A stretch of 64,000 nucleotides of DNA, taken from contig OX459104.1 in NCBI GenBank assembly GCA_949775045.1, positions 13,129,655-13,193,654 of the forward strand, read 5' to 3'. The notes beneath the pieces are model-generated. The model saw nothing but the letters and a program-made list of their open reading frames with translations. It searched no databases and was not told the DNA's origin. Positions 25,001 to 34,702 of the stretch are shown piece after piece. The stretch comes from Metridium senile. Its lineage: Eukaryota; Cnidaria; Anthozoa; Actiniaria; Metridiidae. Each line of letters begins with the position of its first letter. Position 1 is the first letter of the stretch. A program made the position numbers and the translations under genes.

Positions 25001-26769
25001 CTTGAAATGTTTCCATGACTTTGCATCAAAGCGAGAGTAACGATGAGTTTGCAATGGTAGAGACACGTGAGCAATTGTCCCCTTTACAATTCCATGCGCC
25101 ATATTGAAATGAAGCCGGGCCTTTGCATCAAAGCGAGAGTAACGATGAGTTTGCAATGGTAGAGACACGTGAGCAATTGTCCCCTTCACAATTCCATGCG
25201 CCATATTGAAATGAAGCCGGGCCTTTGCATCAAAGCGAGAGTAACGATGAGTTTGCAATGGTAAAGACACGTGAGCAATTGTCCCGCGAGGCGTTAAAAG
25301 GTCTCTACCATTGCAAGCTTAACTTTCGTCTGCCTGCGATTCAGGCTAACTTTTAAGATGGCGCAGGTAACTATGAAGGAAACTGTCAAACTTCAATTTC
25401 CAACGATTAGTCTTGTTTGTTTCTATAAATCTGATCGGCAAAAACGAAAACTATTAGTTATAAAATAAAAGGACTATATAGGAATAGCAAGTTCGTGTAA
25501 GTTCCAGATGTGTGACAATAAGCTAATTAATAAATATATAATGACTGTATTATAACTATATTAGTCTTAAGAATGTAACAACAACATATCAAAAACATTT
25601 AATATTCAAACTCGGATTAAATTCAAGGGAACGGATTAAGAACACGGAAATCGTGCTAATCTATGGAATGTCATGCTGAATAATTTAGGGAGAGCCACAT
25701 ATTCACAAATAGATCTCTTTTCGCAAGTAGCTTAGGACCTACTGTGGATAACTCTTGAATAAGAGGGATAGGGCTGGGGAGGTGTGTTTTGTTTTTCCTT
25801 GCTAAGCTAAAGTTTTCATTCAAACTGACCTTCTCACTCCGTTCCAGCAAACTGGATAATCATTTTAATTGTCTTTAAAAAGACAATGGTTTCCAGTTTC
25901 TCCCCATTCTTAATCAGTGAACTGTGAATGAAAGGCCAGTTTGGATATAGTTCTATTTTTGCAGAAAGAATTTGTAGCGACAAACCTTTACGCTTACTGC
26001 CCCACGAAGGAAGAATGTATAAAACCTTTTGACCATCCCGACTCTCTTGTCAGGCAAGCAGGCCTGGAATTAGTTTCTATAGAGACTTGCCTAATACCAG
26101 ATTATTACCGAGAAAAGTGGCTGAAAGAGAAAGGAGATCCTGTAGAACATGCAAAACGCGTTGTGGCATCATTTAGAGAATGGAGTAATGCCTCATTTTA
26201 CGGAGGTGGGTGTAGACATTATGTTACTCGTACTATATTTTTAAGCGTGAGCAGTAGTGTTTTAAAATTGATAATGATAATAATATCTTCAGATGGATTG
26301 TACGGTATTAACCAATGGCCAGTCTTATATCTACTCTCAACCCACATCTACGTTGATAGACATTAGGTGATTAATGCCTGAGCAAACCATATCCAAATCC
26401 AAATTTCTACTGATTTAGTGAGTGCTTGTAAAATTCATCAGCAGTCATGTACATTCAAACATTCTGTACACACAGCACTCCACTTACATATACACGTGTT
26501 GCTGGAGATCTTACAAAATGACCTTTTTTAAGATACTCGAAAGAAAGAAATCCATGGACCCTTTTTTAGGAAACCTGTTTACAACACACGATATTATATT
26601 TTCATTTCACAATTTCATTTCAGGTTTATCAGACTCTCGTGCGACTACAGAGAAAGATCAAATTGTCGATAATCTGTATCGTAGATGTACAGACGAGATC
26701 AGTAAAAACCCTGAAGATCATGGATTGGATATGATCTATGCTTATATTGTCATTCGCAAAAAAACATAA
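21770..26769 (+). CDS. SABATH-family carboxyl methyltransferase gene (split, incomplete)
   Basis: Four exons are visible: 21770-22079, 24440-24582, 25965-26205 and 26624-26769 (stop TAA 26767-26769), with introns bounded by GT/AG. SABATH enzymes move a methyl group from S-adenosylmethionine to a carboxyl (or ring nitrogen) of small acids in the cytosol. Seen here: [10 protein letters not shown] near the N-terminus, the SAM-binding strand [12 protein letters not shown], the family-typical [14 protein letters not shown], and the C-terminal cap. Splice phases agree (1-1, 0-0, 1-1). The substrate is not predictable. What is missing is the first exon(s) and the roughly 80 residues normally found between NDF...F and the GG(K)AI strand, which hold substrate-pocket residues. 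I could not find them in intron 1, so the gene may be broken or the exon lost. The family is best known from plants; identity as SABATH is firm, activity is not. Confidence 0.8.
22080..22343 (+). repeat. Pentanucleotide array (GTGGC/GGCGT)n
   Basis: About 50 almost perfect copies from 22092, beginning 12 bases after the splice donor of the methyltransferase exon; the intervening bases, GTATGTAGTGTA, may be degenerate units. Five-base periodicity keeps several frames open, giving WRGVA repeats (plus) and RHATP repeats (minus) that I regard as artefacts. Confidence 0.95.
22350..22975 (+). mobile_element. Remnant 3' end of an LTR retrotransposon
   Basis: A frame running to a stop at 22556 (ending ...[13 protein letters not shown]) is followed by AT-rich spacer, then the purine tract AAGAGGGGGAGTA and TGTTAGACTACG at 22785, a typical polypurine tract plus LTR start. 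A possible LTR end is the ...CTACA at 22975. No 5' LTR, gag or catalytic pol is present, and the coding tail is not recognisable on its own. Located in intron 1 of the methyltransferase. Confidence 0.45.
22976..24439. other. Remainder of methyltransferase intron 1
   Basis: GTGCGCCCCAGGTTGCTAGG (about 23051) and, inverted, CCTAGCAAGCTGGGGCGCAC (about 24009) suggest the two ends of a ~1-kb element. I looked here for the missing SABATH exon and saw no matching motif. Confidence 0.4.
24440..24582 (+). CDS. SABATH methyltransferase, central beta-strand exon
   Basis: Acceptor TTGATTAG|GTGGTAAG, donor ATTACGAAG|GTATGA. It encodes [17 protein letters not shown] followed by [20 protein letters not shown], the strand-helix unit found in SABATH enzymes just before the cap domain. 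It enters in phase 1 and leaves in phase 0. Confidence 0.85.
24935..25285 (+). repeat. 102-bp minisatellite, ~3.4 copies
   Basis: Units contain GAGACACGTGAGCAATTGTC, ATTCCATGCGCCATATTGAA and CATCAAAGCGAGAGTAACGA. A diverged single unit lies at about 24640-24725 and a related inverted one at 50950-51075. The period is a multiple of three, giving a spurious minus-strand frame. Confidence 0.85.
25300..25964. other. Methyltransferase intron 2, right half
   Basis: No element is evident before 25636, where the sequence starts to match 47696 onward. CAATGGTTTCCAGTTTCTCC and neighbours carry a short inverted pair around AATTGTCTTTAAAAAGACAATGG (25865-25890). Confidence 0.5.
25965..26205 (+). CDS. 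SABATH methyltransferase, cap-domain exon
   Basis: Acceptor CTATTTTTGCAG|AAAGAATTT, donor TACGGAG|GTGGGT. It encodes [17 protein letters not shown] and onward to ASFYGG: the stretch in which SABATH proteins read (Y/F)xPSxxE. Phase 0 in, phase 1 out. A copy differing at three bases is at 48025-48265. Confidence 0.85.
26624..26769 (+). CDS. SABATH methyltransferase, last exon
   Basis: Acceptor TTCATTTCAG|GTTTATCAG. It encodes [20 protein letters not shown] and a terminal [11 protein letters not shown], where SABATH enzymes normally finish with a short beta strand. Stop TAA 26767-26769. AATAAA-type signals occur about 160 bases downstream (26925-26935), inside a repeat. Confidence 0.85.
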
Positions 26770-26792
26770 TTTTTATCAAATATAATTACTTC

Positions 26793-27085
26793 CATATAAA
26801 AGGGGGACGGGGGTCCTCGTGGGAAATTCTGAAAATGACCCCTACAAGGGACCTGTATTTTGAGATGATGGGTGTAGCAGTGATGACATTACACCCCTAA
26901 GAGGGTACGGAAAGGGGATTAGAATAAAAATAAATCTTTGAAACGAAGCATTGTTGTTGATCTTATACCCTAAAATTGACCACAAAACTCAGCTAGTGGG
27001 CATTCTCGTCATTATCACCCTAAGCAGGACCAAAACTCTGATTTCAAACCCTACAAGGGACGACGAGCCCCACCCCCGCCGGGCC
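26793..27085. mobile_element. MITE, copy 1 (right end eroded)
   Basis: It starts ATAAAAGGGGGACGGGGGTC. In the duplicate at 48885-49190 the right end carries the inverse ACCCCCGCCCCTTTTTATAA; here that end is mostly deleted at CCCCACCCCCGCCGGGC. Both duplicates hold it, so it entered before the duplication. Confidence 0.55.
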
Positions 27086-27340
27086 TCGCATCTACATTTA
27101 CTAGCAAATTGTGGTGTCCAAAAAGTCTTGCTAAATGCTATTGCTAGTTTTGTCTCCTTTTATATCATGTAGTCATCACATTCCTTTTCAGAACTCGGGA
27201 TCAAAAACATACAAAGTGATTGATTGGATTTGATTTGATTTGATTTGATCTAATTTTTATTTTATCAAGACAAAATGTGATGATTTTCTTAATTAGAAAC
27301 ATAGTGTTAGTTTTCATTGAGAGTTAATCTTATTTTTGAA

Positions 27341-27445
27341 CATAAACACTTGGGATGTTTGGAGAACATTGAGAAGCCGCTACGCGTCGTGGTTTCCCTA
27401 CGCTTCTCTCGTGTTCTCCCAACATCACGCGTGTTTAGATCAGAG
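27341..27445. repeat. Hairpin with CpG-rich loop
   Basis: AAACACTTGGGATGTTTGGAG-type left arm pairs with CTCCCAACATCACGCGTGTT. The centre is AAGCCGCTACGCGTCGTGGTT, and GAGAAG/CTTCTC complete the stem. Its duplicate is at about 49444-49547. Confidence 0.6.
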
Positions 27446-27607
27446 TATGTGACACGAAAAACTGTCTTATATTCCTTAAATATACGATGAATTAAAATCT
27501 ATCGAGACTGTTCTGGATCGAATTACTTCTCATTCATTGTGTTTGAACGTGAATAGGAGGCTAGCTGATCAAGAACGATGCTTATTCAATTGCTTATCAT
27601 AGTTTGA

Positions 27608-27841
27608 TTGAGGCACATTTCTTGGAAGCATAGATATGTGTCCCAACTTCGTGTCGCATATATTTGGGAAAGGAAGCGCTATAAAGTGCAGGTTATTGCG
27701 CTATGGGAAAACATATATTCAAACAAACACACAATAAGAATGTTGAACAATTTATATGTTTTATATTTAAAATGTTTAATGACTGTATCGATTAGGGTAG
27801 TTAGAGGGCCCATAAGTACAATATTATATTTACCGTTATAA
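27608..27841 (+). other. Short open frame conserved in both duplicates
   Basis: A 77-codon open frame is preserved in the duplicate at 49709-49942 with a handful of substitutions, including several amino-acid changes. With ~1% divergence overall, preservation of an open frame of this size is expected by chance. I see no motif, and regard it as probably non-coding. Confidence 0.15.
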
Positions 27842-27848
27842 AATATTT

Positions 27849-28090
27849 GATATAAATCGCGCGCTCTGATTGGCTGAGAAGCGTTCTCTATAACTCAACA
27901 GAGCACGGTTTTAACAATTGAATATTTAATAAAAGAAATAGAAAACGCAGCAGTAGTGCTCTGTCGGGTTATAGAGCACATGGAAACTTTAAGAAGACTC
28001 GAGAAGTGCTGAGAAGCACTACGTCGTACTTCTCATAACGCTTCTCTCGTCTTCTTAAAATTCCCGCGTGCTCTATATAACTAAATAGAA
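27849..28090. repeat. Compound palindrome with CpG-containing loop
   Basis: Arms GAGCACATGGAAACTTTAAG and GCGTGCTCTATATAACTAAA, with AAGAAGACTCGAGAAGTGCT pairing to the GCTTCTCTCGTCTTCTT side, surround GCACTACGTCGTACTT. A further copy of the outer arm (TTCTCTATAACTCAACAGAG) lies to the left beside GCGCGCTCTGATTGGCTGAG. Duplicate at about 49950-50192. Confidence 0.6.
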
Positions 28091-28307
28091 CATGCTGCCT
28101 TGTTTCTATGTCTTCAGTGAATAATTGGGTACAAGTATAGTAGTGGCAAGTAATGGTAACACGAAATCCTTTTAAAACAAAAGAGCAGGGTCTGGATATT
28201 TTATATAAAATAGTTTTGAGAGAAATTCCTCATTTTCACTATCCTCCGCGAAACAAGTGATTGCAGCCATTGGATGTTTTGTTTGCAGCAGATAGTTCTG
28301 TTGAAAA

Positions 28308-28337
28308 AAAATAAATAAATAAATAAATAAATAAACA
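28308..28337 (+). repeat. (AAAT)n microsatellite
   Basis: About seven AAAT/AATA units; only about two remain in the duplicate near 51383-51400. Confidence 0.9.
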
Positions 28338-28522
28338 AGTAATTTTGAAAATTATCTCTGCGCATCCTACTACGCACGGCGAGGAACGCCTGGGTGATTT
28401 TGTTTCTTTAAGAAAAATAAGCATGCAAGCCTATTTACGGTGTTTGAAACACAATAACCCAAGAAAAAAAAGAAACGGACGGTGACCCCCATTTTTACCT
28501 TATAACTCAAGATAAATACTAT

Positions 28523-28668
28523 AGAAAAATTCATTGAATGACGAGGGAATTCCACGTTGAATTTCACGAGAAAAACGATATCGCACGAATCGCGGAGCGA
28601 TGAGTGCGATATCGTTTTTTCGAGTGAAATTCAACGTGGAATTCCCGAGTCATCCAATGAATTTTTCT
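28523..28668. repeat. Near-perfect palindrome with CpG-rich loop
   Basis: Arms of about 65 bases, GAAAAATTCATTGAATGACG and its complement outside, AACGATATCGCAC inside, around GAATCGCGGAGCGATGA. The duplicate at 51588-51733 is almost identical. Confidence 0.75.
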
Positions 28669-28871
28669 TGAATCCCATACCGACAAGGTTTTTATCGTAA
28701 TGTGAAAATTATTTTAACAAAAGTGAATTTTATTACGCGCGACTAAAAAGCCATTTTGTAGCTCAGCGTACGCTTAGCCAATAAGAAAGCGGGAAAAAAT
28801 CTGCTGAACGGTACAAATAACCGGGAATCAAACGTACCATTTCAATCGACCTCATGGTGATAAAATACTTG

Positions 28872-29562
28872 TACGACAAAACTAGGAACCGCCCCCGCTC
28901 CCAGGGGCGAATTACTTGACAGCTATTGTACTTCGTCGGTCTATCACTGACCGCGCTGAACACGTTGACATTCAAAATTAATGTTAGGGGGAAAAAACGA
29001 CCGTTTCTCTCTTTCAGTGTGGAGTTTAATCACAAGTAATTCGCTCTTGGGAGCGGGGGCGGTTCCTAGTTTTGTCGTACAATTTTCGACCCTTGCACCC
29101 CACGGATAGTGGTTGTTTTTGCCCGGTCCAGTCTCTCTCTGTTTTTTTTTAACGGCTTCAACTGTCCCAACTCTCCCAGCCACGCGTATTTTGGCTGTTT
29201 TTCGAGCGGTTTTATTCAAACTTCGTGGAGGCTTCAAAAAAGCCATTGATTCTAATCCATTGGGATTTTTGCATGGCATATTTATCCCTTCGAACTGCTG
29301 CGTAGAAGGATTTGGACTAGAAGCGTTTTTCGAGTAATTATTTGGCGAGTAGTTCAGCAGTTCGAAGGCCGTTTTGGGGCCTTCGCCTCCTACCTTTCTC
29401 TCTCTTACTACACATTAGGGAAAGGCAGCTAAATTCCAACGAAAATCGCTGAAAGTCAGTCAGACGGTTGATGAGATCAACAAAAAGACACGGTAAGAGT
29501 TTCATTTTATTTTATTAAGAATTAAGGCAAAAAATTGTACGTTGAAAAATCCCCATATATCC
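28872..29562 (-). mobile_element. Truncated, rearranged copy of the 52.5-kb TIR element
   Basis: Positions 29087-29562 are the reverse complement of about 52555-53055. The block 28925-29030 matches 53105-53200 in direct orientation, and it is flanked here by inverted copies of a ~48-base sequence ending in the TGTACGACAAAACTAGGAAC motif (28872 and 29086). The middle block therefore appears flipped between those inverted copies. The CACAGGTAGCCC terminus is missing here. Confidence 0.55.
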
Positions 29563-29564
29563 TA

Positions 29565-30215
29565 TAGTAAATCAACACAAATAGTACGTGTGTACTCAAG
29601 ATTGCTTCTTGCTCTATTTGTTAAACATAATTCATTCTTTATTAACATTTTTGAGAAGAAACAAAAATCAGCATCAACTTTCCTATATTATGTAAAGAGT
29701 CAGGAGCCAGTCAGATTGTCATGAACTCTCTGAACTCTGATATAAACATGGTCATCAGCCAATGAGAACGTGTGTTATATATCGAAAATGTTGTTATAAT
29801 GGGTTTTAAACAAATACATTGACATGCAGTATTATCATCTAGAAACACATTTAATTACAAGATCTTCTTATGTTTTAGTTGTTTATATCATTTTCTTGCC
29901 TTTTAAATCTAGACAGCGCTACATGACAGTACAAGAATACACAAGCAAAATGAAGTCTATAAATGATTGATGCATATACCACTCTGAGGAGAAACTCATT
30001 GCTTTTTGCCTGTTTTATTCAAGCTCCTTTTAACAAAACATTTGGGAGTGCTTAACGTCCCAAAATTTTGATTTTTTCCTACTACAAAAAGCTGCATTTG
30101 AAGAATTAAACACTAGAAGACAGATTGAGAACAAGATGGCTGATTGGTTGTAGCTGAGTTCTGGTGGGTGAAGCTCGAAATGTCATTTTTGATTAATCAT
30201 AGTAGAGATTCTACA
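29565..30215. other. No recognisable feature
   Basis: AT-rich, no protein motif; CCAATGAGAACGTG at 29759 and TGATTGGTTG at 30141 are repeat-type boxes. Confidence 0.4.
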
Positions 30216-30216
30216 A

Positions 30217-30492
30217 GGCGCAGGATTACCGCATCATAGAACTAAACAAGTTGCGGTATTCCCGTATCATAGAACTAGACAAGTTGCGGTATTACCGCAT
30301 CATAGAACTAAACAAGCTGCGGTATTTCCGCATCATAGAACTAGACAAGTTGCGGTATTCCCGCATCATAGAACCAAACAAGTTGCGGTATTACCGCATC
30401 ATGGAACCAAACAAGTTGCGGTGCTACCGCATCATAGAACCAAACAAGTTGCGGTATTGCCGCATTATAGAACTAGACAAGTTGCGGTGTTA
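30217..30492 (+). repeat. 33-bp minisatellite with internal palindrome, ~8 copies
   Basis: The unit is GCGGTATTACCGCATCATAG + AACTAAACAAGTT (33 bases). Each contains TGCGGTATTACCGCA, a 15-base hairpin with a three-base loop; in variant units (ATTCCCG, GTGCTACC) the arms usually stay paired. A multiple-of-three period keeps one frame open (YRIIELNKLR), which I regard as accidental. Confidence 0.85.
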
Positions 30493-30913
30493 TATGCCCG
30501 TACCATATAGAATAAAATTGATGTCCAAAGGGAAATAAGAAAATTATGTATACCTCAAAATATATGCAGAAGTTATTCAATAAAAAGCCTTAAAGCATAA
30601 TCAATCCATTAAAGAAATACGTTTATTTCATTTTTTTTTACTTGTCCAGGGGAAAACAAAGAAAAAACATCACTCAATAAATAGTGCCAGTCGAAAACTA
30701 TATGATTTTAATGAAAATCGCTATTTTGGAAAGGGAGACTTTAGTTTGGAAAGCGTTAGATTTATATGTAGGCATTTTTGAATAAAACGCTTTTAAACAT
30801 TTACACAGCAAATAAATTAAATGATTCAAGCATCCATTTCACTTGATCAAAAACATCACTACAAAAGCTCAGAAAAAGTTATTTTTGGTCTCATTTGGTC
30901 AAGACATGTCTTA

Positions 30914-31396
30914 AGCGTCGTTTACACGAGCAATTTGTCCTTGACAAGTATCCTTGACAATTTTTATTGCTCGTGTAAACGATCAGCAAGTTTTCCTTGA
31001 CAATTTTAAATTGACAAGGTTTCTTTGCTCGTGTAGATGATGAACAAGTTTTCCTTGACAAGTTAAGGTTGTGCCCGCAATGCCTTGCAATCAGCGGAGT
31101 ACTAACAAAATATTGGTTCCAGTCCCTTGTTGAGTAAAAAACAAAATGGCGTTTACTTTGACTGATCGTGCGAAAATTCTGGGAACCAATCTCATTAATA
31201 TTCCTTGCCACATTTTCCTTGTTGTCCGTCTACACGAGCAAATTTCATCCTTGGCAATTTTTCCTTGTCAAAGAAAAGCCAACATGCTAGCTTTTCCTTG
31301 TCAAGGAAAAATTGTTCATTTTACTCCATCTACACGAGCAATTTTTCCTTGTCAAGGAAAACTTGTCATGGAAAAATTGCTCGTGTAAACGACGCT
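30914..31396. mobile_element. MITE flanked by TTA
   Basis: AGCGTCGTTTACACGAGCAA at the left is the inverse of TTGCTCGTGTAAACGACGCT at the right. Both ends are flanked by TTA (30911-30913, 31397-31399). Further internal copies of ACGAGCAA and CTTGACAA occur in both orientations. A short open frame from 31146 has no recognisable motif. Confidence 0.7.
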
Positions 31397-31446
31397 TTAG
31401 TTATCCGTCTGGCGAACATGAACGAAATCACTTCAGGCTATTAGGA

Positions 31447-31720
31447 TATACACCTAATTCAAAAAAGGTTAACGGGGCCAACGGCGATTGGCCATTGGTG
31501 ATTGGCGATTGCACGATCGAAAGGAGCTATTGGTAATGCGAATTCCTTCTTTCGTTCAATGAAAACTTCGAGACTCCCATCTACGGTCATCGTTGAACGG
31601 TATTTGGGTAATATATAATTGAATAAGAAGAAATTCGTATTATCCACGGTCTCTTTCGGGACGTGCAATCGCCGATCGCCGATCGCCCCGTCAACCTTTT
31701 TTGAATTAGGTGTATATGAT
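31447..31720. mobile_element. Palindromic MITE
   Basis: TATACACCTAATTCAAAAAA at the left mirrors TTTTTTGAATTAGGTGTATA at the right. GGCGATTGGC/CGCCGATCGCC blocks continue the stem. TA may be the target site. Confidence 0.65.
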
Positions 31721-31724
31721 TTTC

Positions 31725-32440
31725 CGTTTGGTGAGATATAACTGCGCTTTTTCTTGTTTTGTCTAATATTGCACACATGTTTACAAAGATGTCAAAACTT
31801 AAAATTTCCCTGATGAATTTTTTTCTTACCGCAGCATTGGCTTTTTTAAATATTTACTCGTCGAGCCCTGCAGTTTTATGACCATTGATACATTGGAAGA
31901 TATCGAAAATTATTTTCAAAATAGGTAAACATTTCGACCGCTTACTCAAGGCTCGTATTGTTTTGGTCCGAGATCGCTATTGTCTATATTTTTTACTCGA
32001 TTTGTGAATTCCGATATGCATTGTCACCTCTCAAACAACACTTGACTACCTTTCGTTAGCCGAGCAGCTCCGAGTGTGATCGTTGGGATATTTAATGACA
32101 AAGGACGATTACGATGGGTGCTTGTAAAGCAATTCCATCTGCGAGTTAGATCTCAAAATCATACATTTTAGCTAGGAATAGATCGCACTCCTATCTACTA
32201 TTAAAATTAAAGGATTTGCAAGTGATCACAAAATGGATATAATTTTAAAAACATGCAAACAATTTTAACAGTTTTGCCTGAGGGAAAATAATATGTTGTG
32301 GACCGCTGACCGGTTATTACAAAACTCTAAATCACGTGACTTATAGTAGGCGTTGTTTTATTTCATTCTTTTTAATTTTTAATTTTGAGTATACGTAACG
32401 AATTTCCGAAAAAATTTTTTAAGTCGTTTACTCTCGTGTT
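31725..32440. other. No recognisable feature
   Basis: AT-rich and non-coding as far as can be seen. Confidence 0.4.
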
Positions 32441-32503
32441 GTTCTCTTTACAGCCGTTCTCAGTCACACGTGCCAGCTCACTATATATAAAACATTGCTG
32501 TCT

Positions 32504-32676
32504 AGGGCTACGTTTACACGGTACCGGACAAATTTTTGACCGGTCAAAAAAACATCCGCTTAGGGGTTCCGTTCACACGGGAGCGCGCTAAGCGAGCAAT
32601 AAACAGCATGTCCAGGTCGATCTTTTGACCGGTCAAAAATTCGTCCGGTCCCGTCCCGTGTAAACCTATAGTCCTA
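32504..32676. mobile_element. Palindromic MITE
   Basis: GGGCTACGTTTACACGGTAC at the left and CCCGTGTAAACCTATAGTCC at the right, with ATTTTTGACCGGTCAAAA in both arms. It lies within CTAG-type flanks. Confidence 0.65.
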
Positions 32677-32887
32677 GACTTGATTTTCGTGGACGTCAAT
32701 CAACGATATTTCCAAGGAAACTCAGCCAAAATAGTGCGTTGCGAACGGCGATAAATAAGCATTACAAATAAAATGTTTTAATTAGGGACCGGTCATTATT
32801 TATCGTCTGCGGGGCGGGGGCGGAGGATTTTAGTTCGGACACAGTGAAACTTAGCAGACCCCCCCTTCATCAGTATATACATTGCAG

Positions 32888-33518
32888 TAATAATAATAAT
32901 AGTTTCTTAAAAACGCATATAACTACGGTCTCTATGCTTTTAACAATATTTATCTACTATCTTATCTACTACTAATAAATGGATAAAAAAATATGTATAT
33001 AAATAGTAATAATAATAAAAATTAAGATTAACCGATTAGTTATGACTAAGTAAAAAAAGAATGATGAGTTTTCAATACTTGAAGCGTTCAGTACTCTCAG
33101 CGTTTTTAACGTCATCTGGTAAGCTATTCCAGAGATGGGGTGCAGCAAATGAGAAAGCCCTTTCTCCATAGGTTGATGTCTTGATCCCGCATGGCTTTTT
33201 AAGCAGAGATTTTCTTGAGGAGCGCAGTTGTCGTCTTGGAGTGTAGGGAACCAGTAGGCTGCTAATATAAGAGGGAGCGATGTTATGCAGGGCTTTATAC
33301 GTTATTAGTAGAACCTTGAATTCCACCCGCTGTTTAACTCGTAGCCAGTGAAGATCCTTCAGAATAGGCGATATTCTGTCTCTTGGCCCCGCCCCAACAA
33401 GCAAACGAGCAGCTGTGTTTTGAAGACGCTGTAGTTTCTCAATATCACATGATGGAAGACCAAACAAAAGACTGTTACAATAGTCAATTTTTGATGTGAC
33501 GAAAGCATGAATTCCCCA
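32888..33518 (-). pseudogene. LINE reverse-transcriptase C-terminus (CR1/L2-like), truncated
   Basis: On the minus strand, SKIDYCNSLLFGLPSCDIEK, LQRLQNTAARLLVGAGPRD, LHWLRVKQRVEFKVLLITYK and FAAPHLWNSLPDDVK form the conserved region after the RT thumb of CR1/L2/Jockey-group LINEs. The frame stops near 33072. The 3' end is a short TTATTATTACTGC tail (about 32888-32900). It is homologous to the fragment at 43435-44525, and the 3' tails agree. It is 5'-truncated at about 33518, where sequence changes to G-rich DNA. Confidence 0.75.
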
Positions 33519-33593
33519 GTGATTCCCCCTCCTACCTACGGATAATTTCAGAGATCCCCCCCTCCTAGATAAGGGGCCGACCATCTAACTTTT

Positions 33594-33595
<2 letters not shown>

Positions 33596-33627
<32 letters not shown>
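33596..33627 (+). repeat. Uninterrupted G run, 32 bases
   Basis: A pure guanine homopolymer, striking in AT-rich DNA. Its exact length may be unreliable in sequencing. Confidence 0.9.
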
Positions 33628-33628
<1 letters not shown>

Positions 33629-34154
33629 TTTTGAAAATAAATTTCCTGCACGAAAAAAATTTCCTGCAAGCCAAAATCGCCACCGAACTCTTTGGGTTCT
33701 TTATTGTACACGTGGCTGTTTTTCAGGTTTTTTGTTTTTGTTAATTTGTTTGTTTGTTTGTTTGAGTGATCCTCCTTTTGATGCTGTAGTTTACGACTGA
33801 TCTCCCCTTTAGTACTCCCGAAAATTGACTGATCATCCCTAAAATCCTCCGCATCTCCCAGGAGATAAATAATGACCGGTCCCTTAGATCTTATTTTGAT
33901 AGAATTGAATCTTCTATTTGTCTTTTTATCAAACTCTTTCGTCCTAGAATCAATATTGGATCTATTAAATTCGATTTAACCTATTTTACAGGCAGAAACT
34001 CTACTTAACCACTTTATCACTGATCTGCAACAGACATTTTAGGTCCGTGTACGTGTTGCCTTGGAAATACAGTTGATTCACTTCCACCAAAATCAAGTGT
34101 AGACGGCAAAGTTTTATAGTGAACCGGCACGTGTGACTGAGAACGGCTGTAATT

Positions 34155-34700
34155 CTCGGTTTTCATGTGACGTCATCAAAACGCTAGAATATAAAATATA
34201 AATCGCATAAGGCTGGTCCTCTGATATTTTGTAGATGTGTTTAAAAGATATTATTCCTGAAAGTTTGGTTGGTTTTTGTTGTTTCGTTCTCGAGATATTG
34301 GAGTCGAAATTCCCGTCACGCAACATTGTCACGCGTTTTCTAGAGCCGTAAAAAGATGTAAATTAGCCAGAAATGTAACCTTTTTGGCTAGTAAATAAAT
34401 AAATAAATGTTTTAAATTTTTAAATCTAACTAAGCGTTTTGCAATTGGTTTGAGTTAAATTGTAATTTGGACGCCTGAACTTTTGTCCGCCATGTTGGTG
34501 TATACAAGCTGTACACAAACATGGCGGCTCCATACAATCTTACCAAAAAAATAGCATATGAAATTGTTCATATCTTGGCAGCAAAAACTTGGTTTGACTT
34601 GGAGTTTTGCAAAATTACATAGTTTTACTCACTCTTTCACGTGAGAGTACTTTTATTATGTTCAGGTCTCTGCAGAAACTGCCTCAAATAGTTTTGATGT
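34155..34700. other. No recognisable feature
   Basis: AT-rich non-coding DNA; GCCATGTTGG/CATGGCGG words near 34490-34525 form a weak inverted pair. Confidence 0.4.
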
Positions 34701-34702
34701 AA

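Larger units (their letters stand above)
32785..33882. mobile_element. TTA-flanked TIR element (PIF/Harbinger-like), non-autonomous
   Basis: The left terminus GGGACCGGTCATTATTTATC and right terminus GATAAATAATGACCGGTCCC are inverse, flanked by TTA at 32782-32784 and 33883-33885. A GGG start and TTA duplication are usual for PIF/Harbinger. The inside holds a 5'-truncated LINE fragment and a G-run; no transposase is seen. Confidence 0.7.
32447..34152. repeat. Inverted repeat pair enclosing two MITEs
   Basis: CAGCCGTTCTCAGTCACACG (32451) has its inverse CGTGTGACTGAGAACGGCTG at 34132-34151. The blocks CTTGATTTTCGTGG (about 32680) and CCACCAAAATCAAG (34083) also pair. An outer element is thus split by the insertions at 32504-32676 and 32785-33882. 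Confidence 0.45.

Noticed and set aside
24923..25270. 115-codon minus-strand frame
   Set aside because: It follows the 102-bp minisatellite exactly; tandem repetition explains it.
26422..26623. Separate small gene ahead of the last methyltransferase exon
   Set aside because: It is intron read-through into the exon; the TTTCATTTCAG acceptor and exact phase argue for splicing. The same holds at 48482-48683.
29113..29337. Open frame MFLPGPVSL..., shared with 52822-53019
   Set aside because: Both lie inside copies of one non-coding TIR element, with changes that shift frame between copies.
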